DNA from: Luzula sylvatica
Taxonomy: Eukaryota; Streptophyta; Magnoliopsida; Poales; Juncaceae
Length of the DNA: 64,000 nt
Assembly: GCA_946800325.1 (NCBI GenBank)
Contig: OX326961.1
Coordinates: 4,442,655 to 4,506,654 of the forward strand
Direction: 5' to 3'
Shown one piece after another: positions 21,693 through 33,029 of the stretch. The notes beneath the pieces were generated by a model. It searched no databases. It had not been told where the DNA came from and saw nothing but the letters and a program-made list of their open reading frames with translations. The position numbers and the translations under genes were made by a program. Within the stretch, counting starts at the first letter, position 1, and every line of letters begins with the position of its first letter.

Positions 21693-23484
21693 ATGGTTGA
21701 GATTATTAAGTCCGAGTTTGTGGTTCCGTCTGAGGAGACACCCAAGACCTCGCTATGGGTCTCGAACCTAGACCTAGCCGCACGCAGAGGCTACACGCCA
21801 ACGGTGTACTTCTACCGTGCAAACACTAACCCTAATTACTTCTCTGTGGAAACCCTTAGTTCTTCTCTCGCAAAGGCTCTCGTGTCTTTCTATCCATTTG
21901 CCGGACGTCTTGGAGTTGACCCATATGGTCGAATTGAGATCAACTGCAACGGTGAGGGTGCTTTGTTTGTTGTCGCTAAATCGGATATGACATTAGAAGA
22001 TTTTGGTGATTTTGCGCCTTCTACTGAGATGAGGGACATGTTTGTTCCTCCGGCGGGATGTCCAGACCCACCTTGTGTTTTACTTATGCTACAGGTAATT
22101 AACTTTGTTGAAGAACAAATTCTATCATACATCCTTCATAAAAATTCAACCATGTTACTAACATATGTTTTTCTTTTTTTTAAAATGTTGCACATTGATT
22201 AAAAAAAGAAAAAAGAACAAAACCTTTACGTGCAGATTGATTCATGTTACATGTAGCTGGTGAACTATTCATGTTACTTGTAGTTGGTGAACTATTCATT
22301 TTGATCCATAGTACTTAATTAGTGGATGCCATTGTCACGCACTAGAAACAAATGTGAAAGAAAGAATATTCCAGTTCTTAGCTAAAATAAAGGTCAAAAC
22401 ATGCAGATAGTATTCTTAAATTAGGATAGAGTTCAGTTCTTTCCTTTTTATCATTTTCTTTTCAGAAAGTAGGGTTCTTTTTTTAAACTAATCACGGCAA
22501 AAATTGAATGTAATAACTAGGTCTGAATAATAGATAAAAAAATAAAACAAAAGTAAGAATGCTGATTATATAACACTATTTTTTATACAGGTTACGTTTT
22601 TCAAGTGCGGCGGAGTAGCCATTGGAACGGCCATGCACCACACAGTTATTGATGCTCGATGCGCCTTTCACTTCATCGAAACATGGTCCAGCATATCCCG
22701 AGGAGAGCCTAACTACTCGCCACAACCTTTCCTTGATCGAACTCTCCTCCTTGCTCGACCTAGCCAAACTATTTTATTCGACCATCCTGAATACAAATCT
22801 AACCCTAAGTCACTTGTTCCTTCCGGCCATTCCACGGCATATGTAAGCTCTATAATGAAAATCTCTAAGAAGCAGGTCAACGCACTCAAATTGCGATGCA
22901 GTGACACAATAGGGGCCCGTGTATCGGCCTTCCGTGCCATTGTGGCACTTGTTTGGCGGTGTGTTTGCCAGGCACGGAAGTTGGCTTCGGGGACAGAAAC
23001 TCGGCTTTATACCATGATTGATATGAGAAGTCGTATGAATCCTCCACTGCCAAGTACTTACTTTGGAAATGCAGTTATCCGCACATCAGTCTCCGCCTCG
23101 GTTGGTGATGTAATTTCAAATCCCATTAGTCAAGTTGCTAAAAAACTACGCGGTGCGACTAATCAGGACGACGGGTATGCCAGGTCACTGGTCGACTATT
23201 TAGAGACAACAGATTTGAATAACGTACCACGAAATGGATTACCTTATACTGACTTACGAGTCATTAGCTGGATCGGTATGCCAATATACGATGCGGACTT
23301 TGGATGGGGGGAGCCTATATTTTTAGGGCCCGCATTGATGTACTATAGCGGATTCGTTTATCTAATGAACAGTCCAGATAAAGATGGTGGAGTATCTATT
23401 GTTGTGGCGTTGGAGCCCGAAACCATGCCGGGGTTTAAGAAGATGCTTCTTGAGGAACTTGATGGGTTAGAAGGGTCTGTTTGA
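21693..23484 (+). CDS. BAHD acyltransferase, HCT-like (two exons)
   Basis: The family transfers acyl groups from CoA thioesters to alcohols or amines in the cytosol. Exon 1 is 21693-22094 (134 codons) and exon 2 is 22591-23484. The phase-0 intron (22095-22590) has GTAATT...TACAG borders. The product is 431 residues, the usual BAHD length. N-terminal 'ETPKTSLWVSNLDL' and 'TPTVYFYR', central 'FYPFAGRL', 'VTFFKCGGVAIG' after the splice, the catalytic HHTVIDA (150-156; base His151, Asp155), 'YFGNAV', and DFGWG (370-374) are all in order. This layout and the intron position fit the HCT/HQT branch. Two deviations are visible. The Gly usually following HxxxD is Ala156. The residue after DFGWG is Glu375, where hydroxycinnamoyl-CoA:shikimate transferases carry Arg, a residue reported to contact the shikimate carboxylate. 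I therefore infer a different acyl acceptor, perhaps an amine or neutral alcohol. The ATG has a good context (GACAATGG). A TATA box precedes it and AATAAA follows. The frame looks intact and functional. Confidence 0.93.
22241..22294 (+). repeat. 27-bp tandem duplication in the intron
   Basis: Two adjacent 27-base units, both starting TCATGTTAC and ending GGTGAACTAT, differ at two positions. They lie within the only intron of the acyltransferase gene. Confidence 0.9.
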
Positions 23485-23500
23485 TGATCTTAAATCATCG

Positions 23501-23506
23501 AATAAA
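23501..23506 (+). terminator. Poly(A) signal of the acyltransferase gene
   Basis: AATAAA is 17 bases after the stop codon. Further AT-rich far-upstream-type sequence surrounds it. The cleavage site itself cannot be read. Confidence 0.5.
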
Positions 23507-23998
23507 AATTAAGTGAATATAATGATGATAAATGTGATGTCTGTAAAATATATTTTGTCTATATAAAAACGTGTTGAGATTTTGAATTAATATTTTGTTA
23601 AAAAAAAAGAAAGAAAACAGCTTTTTTCCCATGAACTGTGATTATGTCAATGAAAAAAAAAATCAGTAAAAGATGCCTTTTTCCTGAATTTAACATTAAA
23701 TCATGTTTTGGATTCACAGAAAAAGGAAAAATAATATCCCGCAGCCGTTTTTGACAATGAAATCGAAGGAGATTAATTTCAGAGTTGGTGGCAGTTATTG
23801 TGTTCTGTTGGGTGGACAGATGTCAAGTGTGATTGGATGAAATGAAAGTGATGCTACATGCCAAAATCTAAATTAATGATGCCAGATAGATAAAACATTA
23901 CTTTCTGAAGAAAAACAGGAGAACCAAGCAAGTTCTCACGGTTATATTATTTTATTGGAAAATGTTGCACATACCCCGAATTCTCTCCCAAATTTTTT
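23507..23998. other. Intergenic, between the gene and the LINE
   Basis: No feature recognised in this stretch. Confidence 0.5.
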
Positions 23999-24010
23999 GA
24001 TGACGTTATT
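23999..24010. repeat. Target-site duplication of the LINE (left)
   Basis: GATGACGTTATT, identical to 49964-49975. The overlap of its last T's with the poly(T) leaves the exact edge uncertain by one or two bases. Confidence 0.9.
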
Positions 24011-24019
24011 TTTTTTTTT

Positions 24020-24875
24020 GAAAATTTCGGAAGCAGAACTTCCGTTAATATATTAAAGCGAGGTTTAATACATTATTTTTTAAGTTTTACATTAGGAGAT
24101 GTAAAACAATCCAGACTAGCAAATAAGTAAAAAGAAGAAAGTAGAACAACCATGATTAGGAATGTCGTGACTCCAAATCATAGAGGCAGAGGATGTAGAG
24201 GAGGAGAAAAACCGGCGCCGTGAAGGCCGGGCCTTAGCGGTGTCGCGACCAAGTTGGCCCCTCGAACCTTAGCAATGTCGACACCAAGTTGCCCCCTCGG
24301 ACATGATCTTGGCCGCCGTGTTGGTTGCCGTGGCTCGATTGTTCCTAAAGATTCTTTCGTTTCGCTCTTTTCAAATTCCCCATATTGTTGCGAGGAAGAA
24401 GGTATCTATTTTGGCCATGACTTCCTTACTATGTGTGTTTCGGTTGTGAAGCCAAAAGTCGGAGATAGAGTCCCTCCGTACGAAACCTATATTTAGGTGT
24501 AGCGAAAGTTGGTTCCATATTTGTCGTGCAAAAAGACATTCTATGAAGAGATGATGAGCCGTTTCTTCTATTGCGTTACAATTTTTTGCATCCCGGGGTA
24601 CTCGGCCAATTCCTTTTTGCTAGGTTGTCTCCGATTAGTATCCTTCCGTGGCTAGCTAACCATCCGAAAATTTTTACCTTTGTCGGGGCCCTTATTTTCC
24701 ATAGTAGCGAAACCCAATTGCTTCTATTGCTTCCATAGTAGCGAAAAATCGCCCGGATTTGTGAAGAAACCGTAAGTTTTGGAGGTGGAAAAAACATTTT
24801 TGTTTCCGAGCCATGCGGCGGTATTTGAGGTTGCCTCGGTTGAGAAGGCAATTCGGAATTGCGGGAGGAGTGATT
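24020..24875 (-). pseudogene. LINE ORF2, 3' part: zinc-binding reverse-transcriptase domain (zf-RVT)
   Basis: Around 24590-24700 the minus strand encodes KIRAPTKVKIFGWLASHGRI, then 'LAKRNWPSTPGC', the typical zf-RVT signature of plant LINE proteins. Upstream of it a short duplication ('CCATAGTAGCGAAA' occurs twice, about 24697 and 24735) and frameshifts break the frame. It continues directly from the reverse-transcriptase part at 33030, from which it is separated only by copia element A and its TGATT duplication. Confidence 0.85.
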
Positions 24876-25875
24876 TGCAGGGGAATATCCCCGGCCCCGG
24901 GCCCGCGCAGCGGATATGTAGGCCCGGTCCGGTTCCCCGATTCCCGAGATCACGCCACGACTTCGAGGGTACGATGCAAATAGAAGGTTAGATCTTTACC
25001 GGTGCAAAATTGATTGCACACGAAGGGTTGATCGCTGCCTTCTTTCTCCTGTCACGTTGGTGACAATACGCGCGTCCCACACCACGCGTCTTTCACCGCT
25101 CGTTGACTTCGCCGATTCGCTTGATTTCGTCTCCGACTCAATCTACTCGTCCGAATCGATCACAATCGTGAGAGCCTCAGTTGTTGCTCCTCTACGTGTA
25201 TCCACCTTGAATCGCAAGACGTCGGTCACGGATGCACCTGCCTAGACGATGCACCGGTGAACTTGCTTAATCGAATTGATTCTCTAAACCGTAAAACACC
25301 TTTTCACGGTTTCTCTCTTTTACACCTTTTTCACTCTCTAGAAATTTGTCTCACAATTTTCTGGATAATTCTGAATGAATTGGTTAGTTAAGATGAGAGA
25401 GAAAATCCTATTTATATACAATAGGATCAGGATTAGCCAAAAGGCATGTATATCCAATATACACCCTCTCACACAGAAAACTGCATGAACCTGGTCAGTA
25501 TTCTGTCCAGACGAAATTGATAAATTTCTCTGACAGAACATCAACCAACACGAAAGTTGTAGATAATCTCATTATCTACTCGACCCAATTTGGCCCAGCC
25601 CAATTGGAGTTCGTATGCAAAAGTTATGAATGTTTTACTAACTGTATGTCATACTGTTGCACCCTTTCGGTATTTCACAGAAACGACACTTATACTTCGT
25701 TCATATGAAATATATTTCTACATGAAGGTTATAGATAATCTAATTATCTATCTTACCCAATTTGAACCATTCAAATCGGATTTTCCTACTGAAAGATATG
25801 GCTACGAATGTACGACTACATTCGTTTATCCTTGTGTACACTTTTACGGTTGATCCTGAAACTGTATTTCCTTCA
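24876..25875 (-). repeat. 3' LTR of element A
   Basis: Starts TGCAGGGGAATATCC and ends TATTTCCTTCA on the plus strand. A TATA box on the minus strand (TATAAATA, 25409-25416) marks the promoter. The first few bases differ from the other LTR (TGATGGGTAATATCC). Confidence 0.93.
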
Positions 25876-25887
25876 GTCTCCCACTCA
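25876..25887 (-). other. Polypurine tract of element A
   Basis: On the minus strand TGAGTGGGAGAC directly precedes the 3' LTR. The same sequence is found at the equivalent place in element B (51182-51193). Confidence 0.75.
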
Positions 25888-27294
25888 ATTTCAGATCTAC
25901 CTAAAAGGTACTCATGCATATCCAATACGCACGATTTTAGAGAATATAGCTCGCGTATCAAATACCAAGCTATGCACATCCTATGTGCCAATTTTATGAT
26001 CAAGCCCGACTTAGTACGACTCGTTGTGTGACCATGTAGGTTCGACTTAACGATGGCAGTAGGTTGTTTCCAATACCTACAAGCTCATGAGCGGGATCTA
26101 GTCACTCCATCATAGCTACCCATGTTAAACGAATAATGATTGTGATCATTGTGCCTATCTCGAATAGCGGTTACTAGTTCTCTTGTTTACGATATCCGTT
26201 AATCAAAAGGCACGGTAATAGTCATCCTTATAATTTGATTAACTACACTTATTCCCCGATTCCGAGTTGAGTTAACAAATTTCAATCGATATTAACCATT
26301 AATATCATTGACTGCGGCCGCAGGTTTCGTTAATCGACTCATCGAGCGGCGCCTAAGAGATATCTCTTCCTTTCGGAATAAACAATTCCTATCTTGGAGA
26401 CTCACATTGAATTCCGTGTTTCGGACAATACCCAATGATGACCCTTTTAACTCCCTGTTACGGTGAGCGTAAGATCATATCAAAGCATTGTGTTACGCAC
26501 GTAACGCAATCAATGATCCCCTCAAGTATGAAGAATCTAAAACCCCATCCGTCGCAAGTCCATCTATAATGACTAAACCATGTCATGGTCTCGCGGCTTC
26601 GGTCATATCCAATACATGTAACCTAACATATATCTACGTTCCCGATTCGACAAACTCCTTTGTCCCATGATTAGCAAAACATAATCATCTCCTCGGCAAA
26701 CGTACTAGTGTACGCGTTCAGTCTATTCCCTTGTAATAGTAATGCTTCTCTCTTAAGCAAACTGACCCGCGACTAGGGATGTTTAGAAATGACACTTTAA
26801 GTGTGACGGTTTCGCTGCACATGGTCCTCAACCATGTCGACGTCCACACAAGTTCAAATCAAGGTTCATGTAACAATCATATTACACAACCCAGCACACA
26901 GTTTTCATATAAGGTGAATGCATATTAATTTAAGTAAACAAAATTTTAAAAGGGATGCATTCATATGGACTAAGTATTTGGGTGATACAACGTTTACCTA
27001 TGGGTATCTCCATACCCATAACCTGCGAGGACTATCGTATTAGATAACTACACTCTACTCTCTTCTTCCTCCTCTAGGTATCTCCATACCCATAGTCATC
27101 GCATGACAGTCACGCGCGACTAGAGAGAGCGGTTTTGTAAACGGGTCCGCACGTTCCCGCTAGTGTTAATCATCATCAGGATTGGAACATTTCCAATACC
27201 TACGATCACATCTTTTCACAAAATTTCATGGATCAAATGAAATTTTCTGAGTATTGGCTAGAAGTGGTTGTGACCTCGGCATTTTTGGCTTGTA

Positions 27295-30173
27295 CTATTG
27301 CGTCTCACGCAATAAACAACCATAAATCCGATAACTCGTGACTACTAGAGTTTGGTCATGTATCCTTGATCCATACCACTTCCTTTTGCGATTAATAACC
27401 GCAATATACTCGCCACCGTAAATAGAATCATAAACTATTGGTTTTGTGGAACCTTTCCACATAACCGTGTTTTCATTTAAGCAAAACATGTACACACTTT
27501 GTGATCGAAAGTCATGCTACATATTTGGACGTGCTTCATCTTTGGAAACTGTTGTTTGTTATAACTCTTTATAACCAACACGTCCTCCACACCATTATAG
27601 ATAATAAATCCTGAATTCTTTCGCAAAGTATTCAAGGATAAACTTCACCTCTATCAATACAAATCCCGATGGGTTTTAAATATACATAACCATTATGTAT
27701 ATATTTGTATAACCATTATACAATCACAAGAGTTAGTCTCATGTAATCGAATTACATTCAAACTCATGTGATTCCCATGAATTTTATTGACGGTGAACTA
27801 GACGCTTTATTTGTATGACAGATAGCCACATACATATCATGACAGATATAATAGATCCTAACATCAAATGTAAGGCATCATATTATTACTTTTCGCGCTG
27901 CTTGATGTCTCACATCGAGCCGTTGAAAATTTCTGCCATTCGACATTTCGATTTATCTCCTCCAAGGAGTTTACATGTTGAAAACCATTTTCAACAATAT
28001 GTCGATATATGTGCTATAACATAGAACGAGGAACTTTTTAGATCTATCCTATAGATCTTCACGCTTAATTCATAAGCGGTCTCGTCTAAATCCTTTGTCG
28101 TTACAAGAAATATAACGCAGCTCCCACTAACCTTCATGTGTACACAAAGTTTCCATTCGTTTCGACAATTTTATAATAGTTTATAATTTTGTCAAAACGA
28201 ATATTCCAATTCCGAGAAGCTTTCTCTAATCCATCATATGGATCGTTAAAGCGTGCATATCTTATCCCCGATTCTTATGAATCGACAAAACCGTAAGGTT
28301 GTGTCAAGTACACATCCTTTCATAAAATTTCTGTCAAGAAATTCGGTTTTGACATCCATTTGGCCACATCACATAGTCATAATACGCGACCATGGCAAGC
28401 AGAATTTCGAGAATGGGAAAGCATGGCAACAAGCGAAAACGTTTCTTCATAGTCCGACTATGAATTGCATGAAACTTTTCGCAAAAAGCCTCGCTTTACA
28501 TATATGCGTATTCCTATCCATGTCGGTTCTTTATCTTGAAAAACCCACTCACATTTCACGGGTCTAACCTAGAAAGTAATGAAATCAAGTTCTAAACTTG
28601 ATAATTCACATGGATCGAATCTCAGATTTCATGACACCATGTCATGTGGAATCAACTTTTCATAGCATCCTTGTAGGATATCGAATCATCATATGATTTC
28701 AATCTATCATCATTAGCCACGATAAATCCGTATTTACCGGCTTATGATATAGCCTACTTGATCTACGAAAAATTCCTTTGTGTGTTCGACTTGCGTTCAT
28801 CAACTCTTGATGAAGCCATGTCAACTTTCATCGGTACAATGTTCATTTTCAAATCACGAACTCTTTCGAGATTTATTCTACTCCCACTAGCCCGCATAGA
28901 GAGAAATGGCACCAAGTTCCAAACTTGTGCGCATCTAGTCCTCCTCCAAGAAGGCATCTCTTCGAGCCACGAAAATCTCATTTTCGTCGGGACGTTTTAA
29001 CTAATACCCTTTAGTTTCCTTAAGGATAAACGAACAATTTCCAGATTTGGGATTGAGTTTAACCGAAACAAATTTCGAAATACACTCACATCCTCAAATC
29101 TGTACAAGTGACAAATTCGGAACCATTCCGATCCATATCTCATATGGCGTCTTTTGTACCGATTAGAAGGTTTATGGTTCATATCTTATATGCAACCATT
29201 CATTAGTGCCGCTGTCTCAAGGGCGTATCCCCAAAACATTTTTGGGAGATCTTATTGACTCATCATTTATCGAACCATGTCCAACATGCGTTCATTTCCT
29301 CTTTTCGGACACATCTCAATGTTCCGAATAAAGGCAATCGTGAAACGATTCCACAATCATAAATGATCATTAATATTCATAACTCAAATATCGCCTCTTC
29401 GATCCTATCGAAAGGTTTAGCTCAAATACTCGCCTTCTCGATCCTATCGAAAAGCTTTGATTTTCTTGCTTAGTTGATTTCGTATTTCGTTTTTTTTTTT
29501 TTTTTTTTAACTATTTGAATCTTTCAAAAGTCTCTGTTTCGGCACGCATTAAATAGATATTTTCATATCTACTTTAACCGTCCATAAACTTAACAAAATA
29601 CCGATAGCCTCCTCTTGCCTCGGAACTTATCGGAACATCATATGTAAATATAATTTCCAATAATTCGCTGGATCTTTCTCCAATACTTTGGAGAATGATG
29701 CCATTTGTCGTTTTGCCTAATAAATAAGTATTGCAATAATCAATCAAATCTAATTCGAATGATTCTAGCATTCCATCACATGGAATCTAGATACGCGTAT
29801 CTCGTTTATATGACCAAGACGGCAATGCCAAAAGAAGCAATCAACTTCTAGGTTTAATCCTCCTCGGATTTCACCATTCTTTGAGTCACTAGTTTGGACA
29901 ACTCCTTGTCCGAACTTTCCATTTTGGAAAACATTTTCCCAAAATACCCTTAGACATACATTTCTTTCGATCCCGCTTTTGAATTACAAGGACATCCACG
30001 CATCTATATGCATTGGATTCCTCGGATACTCTGAGCATCTCCAATTCAAATTTAAATCGCATCTCATGCAATTTCGGGATCGACATATCTATCGAATGCA
30101 TATGATATTCGGTCACGACGATCAAATCTCGTACCATCAACACACGAGTGTTAATCAAAGACCCATAAGGCAT
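27295..30173 (-). pseudogene. Degenerate copia pol of element A
   Basis: The minus strand, moving away from the 5' LTR, shows in order a GAG-pre-integrase remnant near 29850 (clearest in copy B as WHCRLGHINEIRVS), an integrase core piece at 29574-29640 (ISSEARGGYRYFVKFMDG), the integrase 3' part at 29080-29360 (frames broken; 'KTPYEIW' readable), and an RNase H piece at 27295-27495 (NTVMWKGSTKPIVYDS, then GGEYIAV). This is the Ty1/copia order. Numerous stops and shifts prevent any full-length product. A poly(T) of 18 bases at about 29491-29508 is absent from copy B. I did not find a readable YVDD reverse-transcriptase core. Confidence 0.8.
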
Positions 30174-30926
30174 CTCAAAATTAATTTACTCTTTGAGCCG
30201 CATCGAACCATTCAACGCGCTCTAGCTTTTGAAGCTATTTCATGAGCTTTGTGTTTTACTTTTATATACACCCGAATTCTCAAAACAATTTTGAGAATAT
30301 GCGTCTATACATGCCACCTCAAGGCACGTAATATCGTTCGATTCCTTCTTAAAGTTTATCGAACCCGGCTTTCTCTAAAGCCAAAGCCTCGAGCCCCGAA
30401 TCTACCATTTCCGTGTCCAACACGTTCCTTTAAGTCTAAGAACTATTCTTTGACTATCAAGGTTAATAACGGTAATTCCGGCCCAAAAGCTATCTATCAT
30501 ATCGATCTCATCGATATATTTGGTGTTGCTTGAAAACATAATTCTAAACGGATGATGAAGATTAACTCCTAACCGTGCGTACTTAATCTATATGCTTATA
30601 TGATAATTATATGATAGTGTTATTTTATCGAATCGATAACCCTCATACCGATACGGGACTCCAAGTCCATAACACTCAAGACCCATATTTTACGATCCTC
30701 CCATAAGTGACTATGGCCGACAAATGAGATCTCGATATTTTAGGTAGGATTAAATCCAATCGTATCCAATACGACTCTTGAACCTTTATAGGATTTCGGT
30801 GATGGATCGTATCCAATACAATCCCAGTTCCGTGTGTGCATCCTATCTATGCCCCGAACTCCAATCGGATTGGCTTGGACGGTTAAGTCATAACCAAATC
30901 CATCGTATCGTTCAATTGAACTACTC

Positions 30927-31029
30927 ACGTGCCCGACTATGGCCTGAAACCACGTGAGTCCCCAATTAACGCTTACCACCCGCACCAATATATACAATAG
31001 TACGTGCCCGACTATGGCCTGAAACCACG
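30927..31029. repeat. 28-bp direct repeat inside element A
   Basis: ACGTGCCCGACTATGGCCTG plus AAACCACG occurs at 30927-30954 and 31002-31029. The same pair exists in element B (56220 and 56297 regions). The first copy is bordered by CACGTG on both sides. It falls partly in an 85-residue minus-strand frame (30740-30997) conserved in B (56035-56292) whose function I do not recognise. Confidence 0.85.
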
Positions 31030-31319
31030 CACTATGTCATATCAATCTCGATGGTTGTGGATATGGAAGGCATTTCCATGACTTAAATATTATGAGGGAT
31101 CATGCCATTGCATGTTTCTAAATCCGTGACATAATCCAATTATATCACTATCACAAGATTTTCTATATGCATATGATTTTATTTGGGAGTCTAATTATTC
31201 TAAATAATTATCTAATAATATGCTAGTATGATTGATGCCGATCAAATCGATATAAAGAACTCAAAATTCCAAGTTCTGTAGCCAAAGTTATCACGAAAAC
31301 AAAATCAGCAACCAGAAAC

Positions 31320-31770
31320 CAGTCCGTTGTAACGCAACATAGTCCATTACAACGGACCTCCAGTATACTTGGCACTCCGTTACAACGGAAGTCCAGTCCG
31401 TTACAATGCTATTTATTTCGGAGTTTGGCCAAATTTTGCCAGAAACATGTCCGTTACAACGCAACATAGGTCCGTTACAACGCTATTTTCTGCAAACCTT
31501 CGTCCAAATTTCCAGAGACCAGTCCGTTACAACGCAACATACAGTCCGTTGCAACGGACCAACTGCGTAGAGCTCCGTTACAACGGACACAGTCCGTTAC
31601 AACGGACTCCAATAGATACCCTTGGCATCCCCGCAACCTCGTATCAGATACAAGGTCCGTTACAACGGAATAAGCAGTTTTCACGGTCCTCCTCACACCC
31701 CCGCATCCTATACAGGGTCCGTTGCAACGGACTCCAAGTCCGTTACAACGGAATATGTGTTATAACGGAC
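31320..31770. repeat. Array of CCGTT(A/G)(C/T)AACGG palindromes, element A leader
   Basis: About fourteen copies of the word GTCCGTTACAACGGA, or half-degenerate versions of it, sit in 450 bases between the primer site and the pol remnants. Spacing varies (about 16 to 60 bases), so it is a motif array and not a simple tandem repeat. Most copies have centre ACAA, a few GCAA or GTAA. Confidence 0.9.
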
Positions 31771-32011
31771 TATGCGATTTTTGCACTGCTGTTTTCGCTC
31801 GTTTCCAAAACGATCAATCATGAAATCTTTTCACGATTATTCCTAGATACTCTCAATCAACTATTGATCGATCTCTAGCGAATTTCACTTGTGATTTTAA
31901 TGGAATTTGACATTCTAAATATGTAACATCATGCAAACGGGTACGAACTTTGATAACCCGTGCGTATATCTAATATACGACTATGATTCGACCCTCGAAT
32001 CGATGGCGATC

Positions 32012-32023
32012 GCTCTGATACCA
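32012..32023 (-). other. Primer-binding site of element A (initiator tRNA-Met)
   Basis: GCTCTGATACCA on plus, i.e. TGGTATCAGAGC on minus, the complement of the 3' end of plant initiator tRNA-Met. One base separates it from the 5' LTR. It fixes the minus orientation. Confidence 0.9.
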
Positions 32024-32024
32024 C

Positions 32025-33024
32025 TGATGGGTAATATCCCCGGCCCCGGGCCCGCGCAGCGGATATGTAGGCCCGGTCCGGTTCCCCGATTCCCGAGATC
32101 ACGCCACGACTTCGAGGGTACGATGCAAATAGAAGGTTAGATCTTTACCGGTGCAAAATTGATTGCACACGAAGGGTTGATCGCTGCCTTCTTTCTCCTG
32201 TCACGTTGGTGACAATACGCGCGTCCCACACCACGCGTCTTTCACCGCTCGTTGACTTCGCCGATTCGCTTGATTTCGTCTCCGACTCAATCTACTCGTC
32301 CGAATCGATCACAATCGTGAGAGCCTCAGTTGTTGCTCCTCTACGTGTATCCACCTTGAATCGCAAGACGTCGGTCACGGATGCACCTGCCTAGACGATG
32401 CACCGGTGAACTTGCTTAATCGAATTGATTCTCTAAACCGTAAAACACCTTTTCACGGTTTCTCTCTTTTACACCTTTTTCACTCTCTAGAAATTTGTCT
32501 CACAATTTTCTGGATAATTCTAAATGAATTGGTTAGTTAAGATGAGAGAGAAAATCCTATTTATATATAATAGGATCAGGATTAGCCAAAAGGCATGTAT
32601 ATCCAATATACACCCTCTGACACAGAAAACTGCATGAACCTGGTCAGTATTCTGTCCAGACGAAATTGATAAATTTCTCTGACAGAAAATCAACCAACAC
32701 GAAAGTTGTAGATAATCTCATTATCTACTCGACCCAATTTGGCCCAGCCCAATTGGAGTTCGTATGCAAAAGTTATGACTGTTTTACTAACTGTATGTCA
32801 TACTGTTGCACCCTTTCGGTATTTCACAGAAACGACACTTATACTTCGTTCATATGAAATATATTTCTACATGAAGGTTATAGATAATCTAATTATCTAT
32901 CTTACCCAATTTGAACCATTCAAATCGGATTTTCCTACTGAAAGATATGGCTACGAATGTACGACTACATTCGTTTATCCTTGTGTACACTTTTACGGTT
33001 GATCCTGAAACTGTATTTCCTTCA
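32025..33024 (-). repeat. 5' LTR of element A
   Basis: 1000 bp, nearly identical to 24876-25875. The TATA box on minus is at 32558-32565. It is bounded on the right by the TSD TGATT at 33025-33029. Confidence 0.93.
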
Positions 33025-33029
33025 TGATT

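Larger units (their letters stand above)
24876..33024 (-). mobile_element. Copia LTR retrotransposon A, inserted in the LINE
   Basis: Two LTRs of exactly 1000 bp, TSD TGATT (24871-24875 and 33025-33029), a primer site at 32012-32023 and a polypurine tract at 25876. The orientation is minus. The interior (6149 bp) keeps recognisable copia integrase and RNase H pieces, but with many stops. The LTRs differ at only about ten positions by eye, so the insertion is young although the coding part is long dead. It was presumably moved by proteins of another element. Confidence 0.93.

Noticed and set aside
21890..22132. Minus-strand open frame in acyltransferase exon 1
   Set aside because: Antisense shadow of a well-supported coding exon.
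24254..24496. Plus-strand open frame
   Set aside because: Antisense shadow of the LINE ORF2 3' part.
25590..25853. Open frames repeated at 25590 and 32739
   Set aside because: They lie inside the two LTRs of element A. Repeated because the LTRs are copies, not because of coding constraint.
30740..30997. 85-codon frame conserved between A and B as a possible gene
   Set aside because: Conservation is explained by the recent common origin of the two interiors. No recognised domain, so I mention it only under the repeat entry.
31320..31770. CRISPR-like array
   Set aside because: The repeats are short palindromes with irregular spacing inside a plant retrotransposon leader. There are no uniform spacers or cas genes, and the DNA is eukaryotic.
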